From positions 1 to 33,034 of the forward strand of contig JAAYLK010000043.1 of assembly GCA_012521895.1 (NCBI GenBank): a stretch of 33,034 bases of DNA, read 5' to 3'. The stretch's first letter is position 1. Every line of letters begins with the position of its first letter. The notes under the pieces were generated by a model. The model worked only from the letters and a program-made list of their open reading frames with translations, was not told the origin of the DNA and ran no database searches. A program made the translations under genes and the position numbers. This stretch comes from Clostridiales bacterium (GTDB lineage Bacteria > Bacillota > Clostridia > Christensenellales > Aristaeellaceae). Positions 23,280 through 30,160 of this stretch are shown piece after piece.

Positions 23280-23888
23280 CTACAACTCCCCCTTGAGGTG
23301 GCTGACGGCGATCTGCGTGCGGTGCGCCAGGCCGGTCTTTTGCAGGATGGCGGTGATGTGGTTTTTGACGGTGCCCTCGGAGATGAAGAGGGCATCGGCA
23401 ATCTGGCGGTTGGAGAGACCGTCTGCAATGGCTTTCACAATTTCGTTTTCACGTTCGCTGAGTTCAGCTAATTTGGCGGTACTTGCCGGCTTCAGGCTGC
23501 GGCGCAGCGCTTCCAGGGCCACTTCGTCAAACACGCTCTTGCCCTGGTGCAATTGCGCGATGGCCTGGATGATGGCCGCGGGCTTGGCGCTTTTAAGGAG
23601 GTAGCCGTGCGCGCCCCCGCGCAGGGCCTTGACGATTTCGGCGTCATCATCAAAGGTGGTCAGCACCAGCACCCGCGTCTGCGCCGCCACCTCCTTCAGC
23701 ACGTCCAGGCCGCCCTTTAAGGGCATGCGCAGGTCCAGCAGCATCACATCGCACTGCGGGGCCAGGCGCAGGGCCTCCAGGCCGTTTTCCCCAAAGCCCA
23801 CGATGTGGATGCCCTCCTTGCCTTCCAGCAGGATGCCCAGGGACTCCCGGATGAGGGCGTCATCATCAATGACCGCGACCTTAATCAT
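23280..23888 (-). CDS. NarL/LuxR-type response regulator
   Basis: This 202-residue protein has a receiver domain (about 1-118) with acidic pocket DDD at 8-10, phospho-acceptor D52 in LLDLRMP, and the conserved Thr and Lys of VLVLTTFDD and LLKSAKP. A LuxR-type helix-turn-helix follows (about 142-200, LSERENEIVKAIADGLSNRQ and GTVKNHITAILQKTG). It overlaps the kinase gene by eight bases, with AAAAAGGAG ahead of the ATG. Such pairs commonly control an adjacent ABC exporter in Firmicutes, and the exporter genes lie directly downstream on the same strand, so they are the likely target. Confidence 0.93.
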   Translation of the reverse strand: MIKVAVIDDDALIRESLGILLEGKEGIHIVGFGENGLEALRLAPQCDVMLLDLRMPLKGGLDVLKEVAAQTRVLVLTTFDDDAEIVKALRGGAHGYLLKSAKPAAIIQAIAQLHQGKSVFDEVALEALRRSLKPASTAKLAELSERENEIVKAIADGLSNRQIADALFISEGTVKNHITAILQKTGLAHRTQIAVSHLKGEL

Positions 23889-24858
23889 CTTGCAGCTCCT
23901 TTTTGGGCAGCAGGGTAATCACCCGCAGGCCCCCCTCATTGTGCACAATCAGGCTGCCGCCCTGCTCGCGGGCGCGCTCGCGCATGCCCGACAGCCCCAT
24001 GCCCTCCACGATGTCCTCGCAACCGCGCCCGTTGTCGGAGATTTCCAGCCGCGCCATGCCGGGCAGGGCTTTGAGGGTAACCGTGGCCTCCGTCGCCCCG
24101 GCGTGGCGGATGACGTTGGTCAGCGCCTCGCGCGTGTTGCCCAGGATGACCTGCCAGAGGCTGTTTGGTAGGCTTTCCACCTGCCCTTCTTCAACAAACC
24201 TGATGACCAGGCCGCTGTCCAGGCGAAAGCGGTCCAGCAGGGCCTGCAGCTCAGATAGCTTCAGGGCGGGCACCTCCGCGCGCATCTGGTGGACGGCCTG
24301 ACGCACCTGGGCGATGCCCTCGCGCAGCTGGCTGGCCGCGCCCTGCATCAAGCCCTTGGCGCGGTCGGGCTCCCTGTCCACCAGTTCCGTCGCCGCCTCC
24401 AATTGCAGGGTGGCCGCCGTCAGGCTGTGGCCCAGCAGGTCGTGGATTTGCTGGGCGATGGCCCGCCGTTCCTCCAGCCGGGCGTTGAGCGCCGTCTGGC
24501 TTTCGTAGTTCTCCTTCATGAACTGGTAGCGCAGGCTGTTCTTCTGCTCAATTTTAAGGCGGGTATTCTCCCCCGTGAGCAGCTTTTGCTGGCCTTCGCG
24601 ATGGCTTAAGTAGATGTACAGGGCCGTGTAAAACAGGTAGGCCAGCAGCAGGATGAGGGGCTGGTACGGCAGGAGGAAGGAAACCAGCCCCAGGTTGATG
24701 ACGGAAAAGGCCGGATGCACCGCCAGCGCCAGCACGCGCGCCGCGAAAAAGAACAGCAGCACCACCAGGATGCCGGAAAAACCCTGGAAGGTGAGTAGGG
24801 CATACACGCCGTAGCCGGTCAGAATCAGCAGGTCTGTCAGCAGCAAAAACAGGTTCAT
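23881..24858 (-). CDS. Sensor histidine kinase, HisKA_3 (NarL partner) type
   Basis: This is a 325-residue kinase. About four membrane helices occupy residues 1-85 with almost no extracellular loop, as in intramembrane-sensing kinases. A coiled linker (about 90-130) leads to the HisKA_3 box RRAIAQQIHDLLGH with phospho-accepting H139. The ATPase domain has N241 in NTREALTNVIRHA, D275 in DNGRG and the GLSGMRER box. The ATG at 24858 is chosen because AGGAGGTG stands about 10 bases before it; the upstream open frame has no membrane or domain logic. The lack of a sensor domain suggests it responds to membrane stress or to the loaded exporter. Confidence 0.92.
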   Translation of the reverse strand: MNLFLLLTDLLILTGYGVYALLTFQGFSGILVVLLFFFAARVLALAVHPAFSVINLGLVSFLLPYQPLILLLAYLFYTALYIYLSHREGQQKLLTGENTRLKIEQKNSLRYQFMKENYESQTALNARLEERRAIAQQIHDLLGHSLTAATLQLEAATELVDREPDRAKGLMQGAASQLREGIAQVRQAVHQMRAEVPALKLSELQALLDRFRLDSGLVIRFVEEGQVESLPNSLWQVILGNTREALTNVIRHAGATEATVTLKALPGMARLEISDNGRGCEDIVEGMGLSGMRERAREQGGSLIVHNEGGLRVITLLPKKELQDD

Positions 24859-24993
24859 CTTCGGCAGCACCTCCTCTTCCTTTTGCCACAGCGGCAGACT
24901 TCCTTCATGAGTGCAGTATATAACAAAATCGGTGAACCCGGGCTGAAAGTTGGCAGATGAAATGGTAAAACCTTGATTAAAACCACAAAGCGA

Positions 24994-25019
24994 AAGGCCG
25001 GGGGACAATCCCCGGCCTT
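24994..25019 (-). terminator. Terminator of the exonuclease III gene
   Basis: A 10-bp perfect stem (24994-25003 with 25010-25019, AAGGCCGGGG type) with a six-base loop lies 21 bases beyond the exonuclease stop on the minus strand. It is followed by TTCGCTTTG, a short imperfect T-run. It separates this gene from the kinase gene downstream. Confidence 0.75.
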
Positions 25020-25040
25020 CCGGTGAATGCAGCAGTTTTC

Positions 25041-25793
25041 TTACAGGTCGATTTCCAGGGTCACCGGGCAGTGGTCGGAGCCGTAAATCTGGTCCTCAAT
25101 GGTGGCGGCCTTGATCTTGTCCGCGACACGGTTGGACACCAGGAAGTAGTCAATCCGCCAGCCGGCATTGGTGGCGCGGGCGTTGGTGCGGTAGCTCCAC
25201 CAGGTGTAGGCCTCTTTCTTGTCCGGGTAGAGGTAGCGGAAAGTATCGGTAAAACCCGCGTCCAGCAAGACATTGAACTTGGCGCGCTCCTGGTCGGAGA
25301 AGCCCGGCTGGCCGCGGTTCTGGCGGGGGTACTTCAGGTCGATTTCATTGTGCGCCACGTTCAAATCGCCGCAGTAGATGACCGGTTTTTTCTGGTCCAG
25401 CGCCTTGAGGTGGGCAAGCATGGCGTCCTCAAACTGCTCGCGGTAGCCAATGCGCACAAGGCCCGGCTGGGCATTGGGCACATAGGCGGTGACGAAGTAG
25501 AAGTCCGGGTATTCCATGGTGATGACGCGGCCTTCGTCGGTATGCGCGCCATCCAGGCCGTAGACGATGGACAAGGGCTCGTGCTTGGTGAACACCGCAG
25601 TACCCGAATAGCCTTTTCTCTGGGCGGAATGCCAGAAATCCTCATAGCCTGGTGGGTCGTAGTCCGCCTGGCCCGGCTGCATCTTTGTCTCCTGCAGGGC
25701 AAAAAAGTCGGCGTTCAGCTTGATGAAGGACTCATCAAATTCCTTCTGCAGCACCGCCCGGAAACCGTTGACATTCCATGATACAAATCTCAT
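25041..25793 (-). CDS. xth: Exodeoxyribonuclease III (AP endonuclease)
   Basis: This 250-residue cytoplasmic enzyme of the endonuclease/exonuclease/phosphatase fold is the normal size for bacterial ExoA/XthA. Visible catalytic residues are N7 in SWNVNG, the metal-binding E35 in ALQETK, the YCGDLNVAH motif (Asp and Asn) and the terminal GSDHCPVTLEI with catalytic Asp-His. It cleaves DNA 5' to abasic sites and removes 3' blocks in base excision repair. The start at 25793 (MRFVSWNVNG) matches the family and has GGAG six bases ahead. The gene is divergent from the GyrI-like gene and has its own terminator. Confidence 0.95.
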   Translation of the reverse strand: MRFVSWNVNGFRAVLQKEFDESFIKLNADFFALQETKMQPGQADYDPPGYEDFWHSAQRKGYSGTAVFTKHEPLSIVYGLDGAHTDEGRVITMEYPDFYFVTAYVPNAQPGLVRIGYREQFEDAMLAHLKALDQKKPVIYCGDLNVAHNEIDLKYPRQNRGQPGFSDQERAKFNVLLDAGFTDTFRYLYPDKKEAYTWWSYRTNARATNAGWRIDYFLVSNRVADKIKAATIEDQIYGSDHCPVTLEIDL

Positions 25794-25816
25794 CTTGCGC
25801 TCCATTTGCCGTAGTA

Positions 25817-25845
25817 TCGTCAATATACCCGATTTGGTGTATACT
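25817..25845 (+). promoter_or_regulatory. Predicted promoter of the GyrI-like/DUF503 gene pair
   Basis: TCGTCA (25817-25822), a 17-base spacer and TATACT (25840-25845) match the sigma-A consensus at 4/6 and 5/6. It would give a leader of about 35 bases before the ATG at 25889. Confidence 0.5.
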
Positions 25846-25888
25846 TTTGTTGTGAACACAGCGATTATATCCGGTTTTGGAGGATTTT

Positions 25889-26758
25889 ATGGCGGAAGTA
25901 ATCAAGGTTTATGTAGAGCATGCCCCCGCCTGCCGCCTGGTCGGCAAGCGCTATACCCAGAAGGACAGCAAGGACGGCAGCTATGCACATTTGTGGCAGG
26001 AGTGGTTCAGGGAGGGGCGTTTTCAAATCCTGGAAGGCCTGCTCAACCCGGACTTCATGGCCGGCTTCCCGGAGGCGGGTTCTTTCCTGGGCTTCATGCG
26101 CATGAAGGAGCCGGACAGGTTTGACTATTGGATTGGCCTGTTTGCGCCTACGGACGCCCCGGTGCCCGAAGGCTTTAACAGCCTGGACCTGCCGGAGATG
26201 ACCTGTGGGGTGGGCTGGATCAAAGGCACGGAGCCCCAGATTTACTGGGAGCAGCACAAGGTGATGGACGCCCTGTTGGCGCAGGGATACCAGCCCTTTG
26301 TGGACGAGGAGGGCTGCTCCCTCATGGTGGAGCGCTACCAGTGCCCGCGCTTTACCTCCCCGGAGGAATCGGGCGAAAAGGTGCTGGACATCCTGCTGTG
26401 CATTCAAGCCCCGGCGGATCAAGCCGCGGAGGACATCAGCCAGATGCGCTACTGCGCCGCCTGCCGCCAGGCTTTTACACAGGAGAAATGCCCCGGCTGC
26501 CAGCAGCGCGGCACGAAGCTGCAGATGGATGACCCCATCTACATCGGCGAATTGCCCGGGCGGCTGCGCAACGCGCTGCAGATCGCCTTTGGCGCGACCG
26601 AAATCCCCTTCAACGCCCTGGCCAACCTGGGCAGCGGCTTCACCCTGTCCGCGGGCGACCTCTTTGAAAGCTACAGAATCTATGTGCCCTATGAGCGCGC
26701 GGAGGAAGCCCGGGCGGCCTTCCAGTCCGTTTTTGACATCAACCAAGAGGACGCGTGA
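25889..26758 (+). CDS. GyrI-like effector-binding domain with zinc ribbon and DUF2007-like tail
   Basis: This 289-residue soluble protein has three recognisable parts. Residues about 5-175 resemble the GyrI-like/AraC effector-binding fold (YAHLWQEWF near the start, DYWIGLFAP, and WEQHKVMDALLAQGYQPF late in the domain). A short zinc-ribbon-like CxxC-x8-CxxC motif follows, with C189, C192, C201 and C204. The tail (about 212-283) resembles DUF2007-type domains, with SYRIYVPYERAEEARAAF as the closing strand and helix. No helix-turn-helix is visible, so it is probably not a direct transcription factor. TTGGAGGATTTT precedes the ATG at 25889. Its stop overlaps the next ATG as TGATG. The ligand and role are unknown. 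Confidence 0.6.
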   Translation: MAEVIKVYVEHAPACRLVGKRYTQKDSKDGSYAHLWQEWFREGRFQILEGLLNPDFMAGFPEAGSFLGFMRMKEPDRFDYWIGLFAPTDAPVPEGFNSLDLPEMTCGVGWIKGTEPQIYWEQHKVMDALLAQGYQPFVDEEGCSLMVERYQCPRFTSPEESGEKVLDILLCIQAPADQAAEDISQMRYCAACRQAFTQEKCPGCQQRGTKLQMDDPIYIGELPGRLRNALQIAFGATEIPFNALANLGSGFTLSAGDLFESYRIYVPYERAEEARAAFQSVFDINQEDA

Positions 26759-27039
26759 TGCATTTGCTGGTGGTGACAGCCAGCTTGCGCGCCCCGTGGT
26801 GTACAAGCCTGAAGGACAAGCGCTCGGTTGTGAAGCCTTTGGTGCAGAAAATCCGGCAGCAGTTCAACGTCTCCGCCAATGAATCAGGCCATCAGGACAG
26901 CCACACGATGATGGAAATCACCATCGCTGGTTTGAGCTTTGACACGGCCTCCGGCGACAGCCTGAACGAGGCCCTCTACGGCTTTATCCAGCGGAACACC
27001 CAGGCCGAAATCATCGCCTGGGACGCGGAATACCGCTGA
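26758..27039 (+). CDS. DUF503 (YlxP-like) protein
   Basis: This small 93-residue protein shows the DUF503 pattern: an opening beta strand, the phrase SLKDKRSVVKPLVQKIRQQF, NVSANESGHQDSH in the middle, and a ferredoxin-like alternation of strands and helices. Members such as Bacillus YlxP are often encoded near ribosome-maturation or translation genes; their role is not settled. The ATG overlaps the previous stop by one base (TGATG); a GTG three bases earlier is an alternative start. Its stop lies only two bases from the stop of the convergent methionine gamma-lyase gene, with no terminator between. Confidence 0.85.
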   Translation: MHLLVVTASLRAPWCTSLKDKRSVVKPLVQKIRQQFNVSANESGHQDSHTMMEITIAGLSFDTASGDSLNEALYGFIQRNTQAEIIAWDAEYR

Positions 27040-27041
27040 AT

Positions 27042-28223
27042 TTACAACAGGTCAAAGGCCTGCTTCAAATCCTCAATGATGTCCTCGGGATGCTCCAGCC
27101 CAACCGACAAACGCACCAGGCCGCCGCTGATCCCGGCGGCTTCCTGTTCCATTTTGGTGTAGGCGGCATGGGTCATGGAGGCCGGGTGCTCCACCAGGGT
27201 TTCCGCGTCGCCCAGGCTGACGGCCAGGGAACACAATTTTAATGAATCCACAAAGCGCTTGGCCAGCGGTTCCCCGCCCTTCACTTCAAAGGCCACCATG
27301 CCGCCAAAGCGGTTCATCTGTTTTTTGGCGACGGCATGCCCGGGATGGGTGGGCAGGCCTGGGAAATACACGGTTTCCACCTTGTCATGCCGGGATAGGT
27401 AGTTCGCCACCTGCTGCGCGCCCTCGCAGTGCGCCTGCATCCTGCAGGCCAGGGTTTTGATGCCCCGCAGCAGAAGGAAGGCGTCATGCGGGCTGAGGAC
27501 CGAGCCGGTGATGTCCTTGCGGCCCACGTTGCGCACCTGGTCCATCAGGGCCTGGCTGCCCACCGCCATGCCGGCGATCACATCGCCGTGGCCGCTAAAA
27601 TACTTGGTGGCCGAGTGCAGCGCGATGTCCACGCCCAGGTGCAAAGGCCGGGTCAAAAAGGGCGTGGCGAAGGTGTTGTCCACCACCACCAGGCAATCGG
27701 GGTTGATCTCATGCACCGCCTCGCTCACCGCCATGATGTCCACAATCTTCATGGTGGGGTTGGCCGGGGTCTCAAAATAGACCAGCCTGCAGCCCTGCGC
27801 CACGGCGGCTTTCAGCGCCTCCAGGTCGCAGCAGTCCACAAAGCGGGTGCTGATGCCAAAGCGCGGGAAGACATGGCTCATCAGGGAAAAGGTGCAGCCA
27901 TACAGCACGCTGTCGGCCACCACGCAGTCGCCCTGGCTCAAAAAAGTGAGCAGGGTGGCCGAGACCGCCCCCATGCCCGAGGAGAAGGCCACGCAGTCCT
28001 CCGCCTGCTCCATGGCGGCAATCTTTTCTTCCAGCAGGCGCACCGTGGGGTTGGCAAGCCTGGAGTAGATATAGCCCGCCTCCTCCCCCGCAAAGCGCTT
28101 GCTGCCCTGGGCGGCGTTGTCAAACACGAAGGTGGAGGTTTGGTAGATGGGCATGTTCAAGGAGCCATGGGGGTGCTTGCCGCCCACATCGTGGAGGGCG
28201 CCGGTTTCAAAATGCTCGTACAT
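27042..28223 (-). CDS. Methionine gamma-lyase (PLP enzyme)
   Basis: This 393-residue enzyme belongs to the Cys/Met-metabolism PLP family. The PLP lysine is K207 in HSATKYFSGHGD; the cofactor-binding region includes SSGMGAVSAT and VVVDNTFATPFL. C110 in VLYGCTF matches the active-site cysteine characteristic of methionine gamma-lyases (C116 in the Pseudomonas putida enzyme), which separates it from cystathionine lyases and synthases. It would split methionine to methanethiol, 2-oxobutyrate and ammonia in the cytoplasm. Related O-acetylhomoserine sulfhydrylases remain possible. AAAGGCGG precedes the ATG at 28223, and the gene has its own promoter (28293-28321). Confidence 0.85.
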   Translation of the reverse strand: MYEHFETGALHDVGGKHPHGSLNMPIYQTSTFVFDNAAQGSKRFAGEEAGYIYSRLANPTVRLLEEKIAAMEQAEDCVAFSSGMGAVSATLLTFLSQGDCVVADSVLYGCTFSLMSHVFPRFGISTRFVDCCDLEALKAAVAQGCRLVYFETPANPTMKIVDIMAVSEAVHEINPDCLVVVDNTFATPFLTRPLHLGVDIALHSATKYFSGHGDVIAGMAVGSQALMDQVRNVGRKDITGSVLSPHDAFLLLRGIKTLACRMQAHCEGAQQVANYLSRHDKVETVYFPGLPTHPGHAVAKKQMNRFGGMVAFEVKGGEPLAKRFVDSLKLCSLAVSLGDAETLVEHPASMTHAAYTKMEQEAAGISGGLVRLSVGLEHPEDIIEDLKQAFDLL

Positions 28224-28292
28224 GGGGACCGCCTTTCGTCTGCGTCAAAGAAGCTGGAGGCTGCGCCTTTTGTATTTTTACTGTTCTTTTGC

Positions 28293-28321
28293 ATTGTAGC
28301 ACAGGCGGCGATGTGTTTCCA
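28293..28321 (-). promoter_or_regulatory. Predicted promoter of methionine gamma-lyase
   Basis: On the minus strand TGGAAA (28316-28321), a 17-base spacer and TACAAT (28293-28298) match the sigma-A consensus at 4/6 and 5/6. It begins just past the terminator at 28331-28355, so the lyase gene is an independent unit. Confidence 0.55.
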
Positions 28322-28330
28322 TAGACAAGC

Positions 28331-28355
28331 ACAAAAAAACTGCCGCGCGGGCAGT
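28331..28355 (-). terminator. Rho-independent terminator after the msrB unit
   Basis: ACTGCC (28339-28344) pairs with GGCAGT (28350-28355) around a five-base loop. On the minus strand a run of seven T's (two belonging to the stem end) follows. It closes the msrB/metallopeptidase transcription unit about 210 bases past the msrB stop. Confidence 0.82.
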
Positions 28356-28372
28356 CAGAATGAAGACAGACG

Positions 28373-28513
28373 AACTCCAGGGGAGTTTCAGAGGGCACAG
28401 CCCTCTGACTAAAATCGTATCGCCCGGCTCTGCCGGGCGTGCGGGGCGAATTGCGAAGCAATTCATTCCTCGCATTTTCGCTGACCGTGAGTAAAACGAA
28501 CAAGCGAAAATGC
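28373..28513. repeat. Array of consecutive perfect hairpins
   Basis: Four adjacent perfect inverted repeats occur with stems of 6 bp (28373-28387), 9 bp (28388-28408), 8 bp (28421-28439) and 7 bp (28448-28464). The last is extended by an outer helix at 28441-28446/28468-28473. A 10-bp stem with a 22-base loop (28472-28481 with 28504-28513) follows. All have short GC-capped loops apart from the last. Such blocks resemble dispersed intergenic palindromic elements; here it lies in the msrB 3' untranslated region. Confidence 0.7.
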
Positions 28514-28523
28514 CCGAACCTCC

Positions 28524-28555
28524 AAAACGACAAAGTGTCCGCAGACACTTTGTCG
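28524..28555 (-). terminator. First hairpin terminator of msrB
   Basis: A 12-bp perfect stem (28528-28539 with 28544-28555) with a CGCA loop begins eight bases after the msrB stop. Only four T's follow on the minus strand, so it is a weaker terminator or an mRNA-protecting hairpin, backed up by the one at 28331-28355. Confidence 0.65.
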
Positions 28556-28563
28556 ACATTGAA

Positions 28564-29172
28564 TCAGTCAAACAGCTTCAGGTAGTCCCCATAGCCTTCC
28601 TGCTCCAGTTGGTCCTTGGGCACAAAGCGCAGGGAGGCGCCGTTGATGCAGTAGCGGGTGCCGTTGGGGGATTCGGGGTCGTTCTGGAAGACATGGCCCA
28701 GGTGGCTGTCCCCCAGGCGGCTGCGCACCTCGGTGCGCTTCATGCCAAAGGAGTTGTCCTCAATCTCCACAATGCGCTCATCCATAATGCTGTCAGAAAA
28801 CGAGGGCCAGCCGCAGGAGCTGTGGTACTTGTCCAGGGAGGAGAACAGCGGCTCGCCCGTGACGATGTCCACATAAATGCCCTCGTCCGTCTGGTTCCAG
28901 TATTCATGGGTGAAGGGCTGCTCAGTACCCGCTTCCTGGGTGACATAGTACTGCATGGGCGTGAGGGCGGCTTTTATTGCCTCATCGCTTGGTTTTTGAT
29001 AGTTGTCTTGATTGGAATCAGTCAAAATAAATCCTTCCTCCTGTGCTTGTGCCTTCGGGGTTTGCTTGCCTGGCGTTTTCGCGGCTTTGATTGCCAGGTA
29101 GGACAGGGCCAGTACCAATAACGCGAAGGCGATGAGCTTCCCCTTGCCCCATCTTCCCAGTGGTTTGTTCAA
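28564..29172 (-). CDS. msrB: Membrane-anchored or exported methionine-(R)-sulfoxide reductase
   Basis: This 202-residue protein has an N-terminal membrane helix (about 12-30) and a complete MsrB domain (about 57-195). The catalytic cysteine is C175 in [11 protein letters not shown] and the resolving cysteine is C120 in SSCGWPSF. The zinc-binding CxxC pairs of many MsrB proteins are absent, so this is the zinc-free type. It would repair oxidised methionine in proteins on the outer face of the membrane. The start is a TTG three bases after the stop of the metallopeptidase gene, behind a weak AGGGG; no suitable ATG exists. The two genes form an operon, suggesting a cell-envelope protein quality role. 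The electron donor is not encoded here. Confidence 0.88.
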   Translation of the reverse strand: MNKPLGRWGKGKLIAFALLVLALSYLAIKAAKTPGKQTPKAQAQEEGFILTDSNQDNYQKPSDEAIKAALTPMQYYVTQEAGTEQPFTHEYWNQTDEGIYVDIVTGEPLFSSLDKYHSSCGWPSFSDSIMDERIVEIEDNSFGMKRTEVRSRLGDSHLGHVFQNDPESPNGTRYCINGASLRFVPKDQLEQEGYGDYLKLFD

Positions 29173-29175
29173 GGA

Positions 29176-30078
29176 TTACAGCCCCTGGAAGGTGTCCCAC
29201 TGGGACAGGTCGCCGGCTTCAAAGCCGCGCTTGAACCATTCCTGGCGCTGGGCGCTGGTGCCGTGGTTGAAGGTGTCCGGATCCACATAGCCCTGGTAGC
29301 GCTTCTGGATGGCGTCATCGCCCACCACGGCGGCGGCCGACATGGCCTCGGACAGGTCCCCGCGCTCCAGGTAGCCGCGGTCTTGCATGTAGCGCGCCAC
29401 CACGCCCGCCAGGTAGTCCGCCTGCAATTCAAAGGCCACGGAGTAGCGATTGAACTCGGTCTGGCTCATCGTGCCCTGGGCCACGCGCTGGCGCAGGGCG
29501 TTGAGCTGCTGGGTGACGCCCAGCAGGGTCTGCACATGGTGGCCGGCCTCGTGGGCGACGACGTAAACCATGGCAAAGTCACCCTCCTTGGCGCCGTACT
29601 TCTGGGTGAGGGTGTTGTAAAAGCTCAAATCCAGGTAAATGGTGTGGTCGCCCGGGCAGTAGAAGGGGCCAACGCCCGAGTCCGCCGCGCCGCAGGCTGT
29701 GTTGATGGCGCCGGTGTAGATGGTCATCTGCGGCTCCTTGTACGCCGTCTTGTATTGGGACGCGGGCAGGATTTTGCCCCAGGTGTCCTCAATGTCCGCA
29801 AGGGCGACAGAGAGGAAGGCCATCAGCTCCTTCTCCTGCGCGGTTTCGGTGTAGGTGCCCTGCTGCTGGCTTTGCTGCTGCGCGGGCTGGTTGATCACGG
29901 CATCGCTCAGGATGTCCCCGAGGTTGCCGCCGCCTCCGCCCAGCATACTGACCAGCAGATAGATGACGATGCCGACAATGCCGATGCCGCCGCCGCCAAG
30001 GGCCACGCGGCGCCCGGAGGAGAACTGGCCGCGCTGGTCATTGACGTTGGTGCTTTTTCGTCTGCCTTCCCATTTCAT
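29176..30078 (-). CDS. YpfJ-family zinc metallopeptidase, membrane anchored
   Basis: This 300-residue protein starts with the family's typical MKWEGRRKSTNVNDQRG, then a membrane helix (about 27-46) and a Gln-rich linker (about 65-75). The catalytic domain is extracytoplasmic, with zinc-binding HEAGH at 176-180 and a downstream ELQADYLAG (about 217-225) that supplies the third ligand. The length matches YpfJ/neutral zinc metallopeptidases. The ATG at 30078 is chosen because of the conserved N-terminus, though the ribosome site (GGAAAGTGGA) is weak and the frame is open further upstream. The biological substrates of this family are unknown. It is the first gene of the unit with msrB. Confidence 0.9.
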   Translation of the reverse strand: MKWEGRRKSTNVNDQRGQFSSGRRVALGGGGIGIVGIVIYLLVSMLGGGGGNLGDILSDAVINQPAQQQSQQQGTYTETAQEKELMAFLSVALADIEDTWGKILPASQYKTAYKEPQMTIYTGAINTACGAADSGVGPFYCPGDHTIYLDLSFYNTLTQKYGAKEGDFAMVYVVAHEAGHHVQTLLGVTQQLNALRQRVAQGTMSQTEFNRYSVAFELQADYLAGVVARYMQDRGYLERGDLSEAMSAAAVVGDDAIQKRYQGYVDPDTFNHGTSAQRQEWFKRGFEAGDLSQWDTFQGL

Positions 30079-30160
30079 AATTGCGTTCCACTTTCCGGGC
30101 TGTGCACCCTGATCAAGTCTGGTGTGCCTTGTAAGGATTGTACCCAGGGACAACCCTTGA

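Larger units (their letters stand above)
28224..28563. other. 340-base intergenic region with hairpin array
   Basis: The gap lies between the msrB stop and the methionine gamma-lyase start, both on the minus strand. From left to right it contains the lyase leader, the lyase promoter, a strong terminator for transcription arriving from msrB, a run of perfect hairpins (28373-28513) and a first hairpin directly after the msrB stop. There is no coding sequence. Confidence 0.75.
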
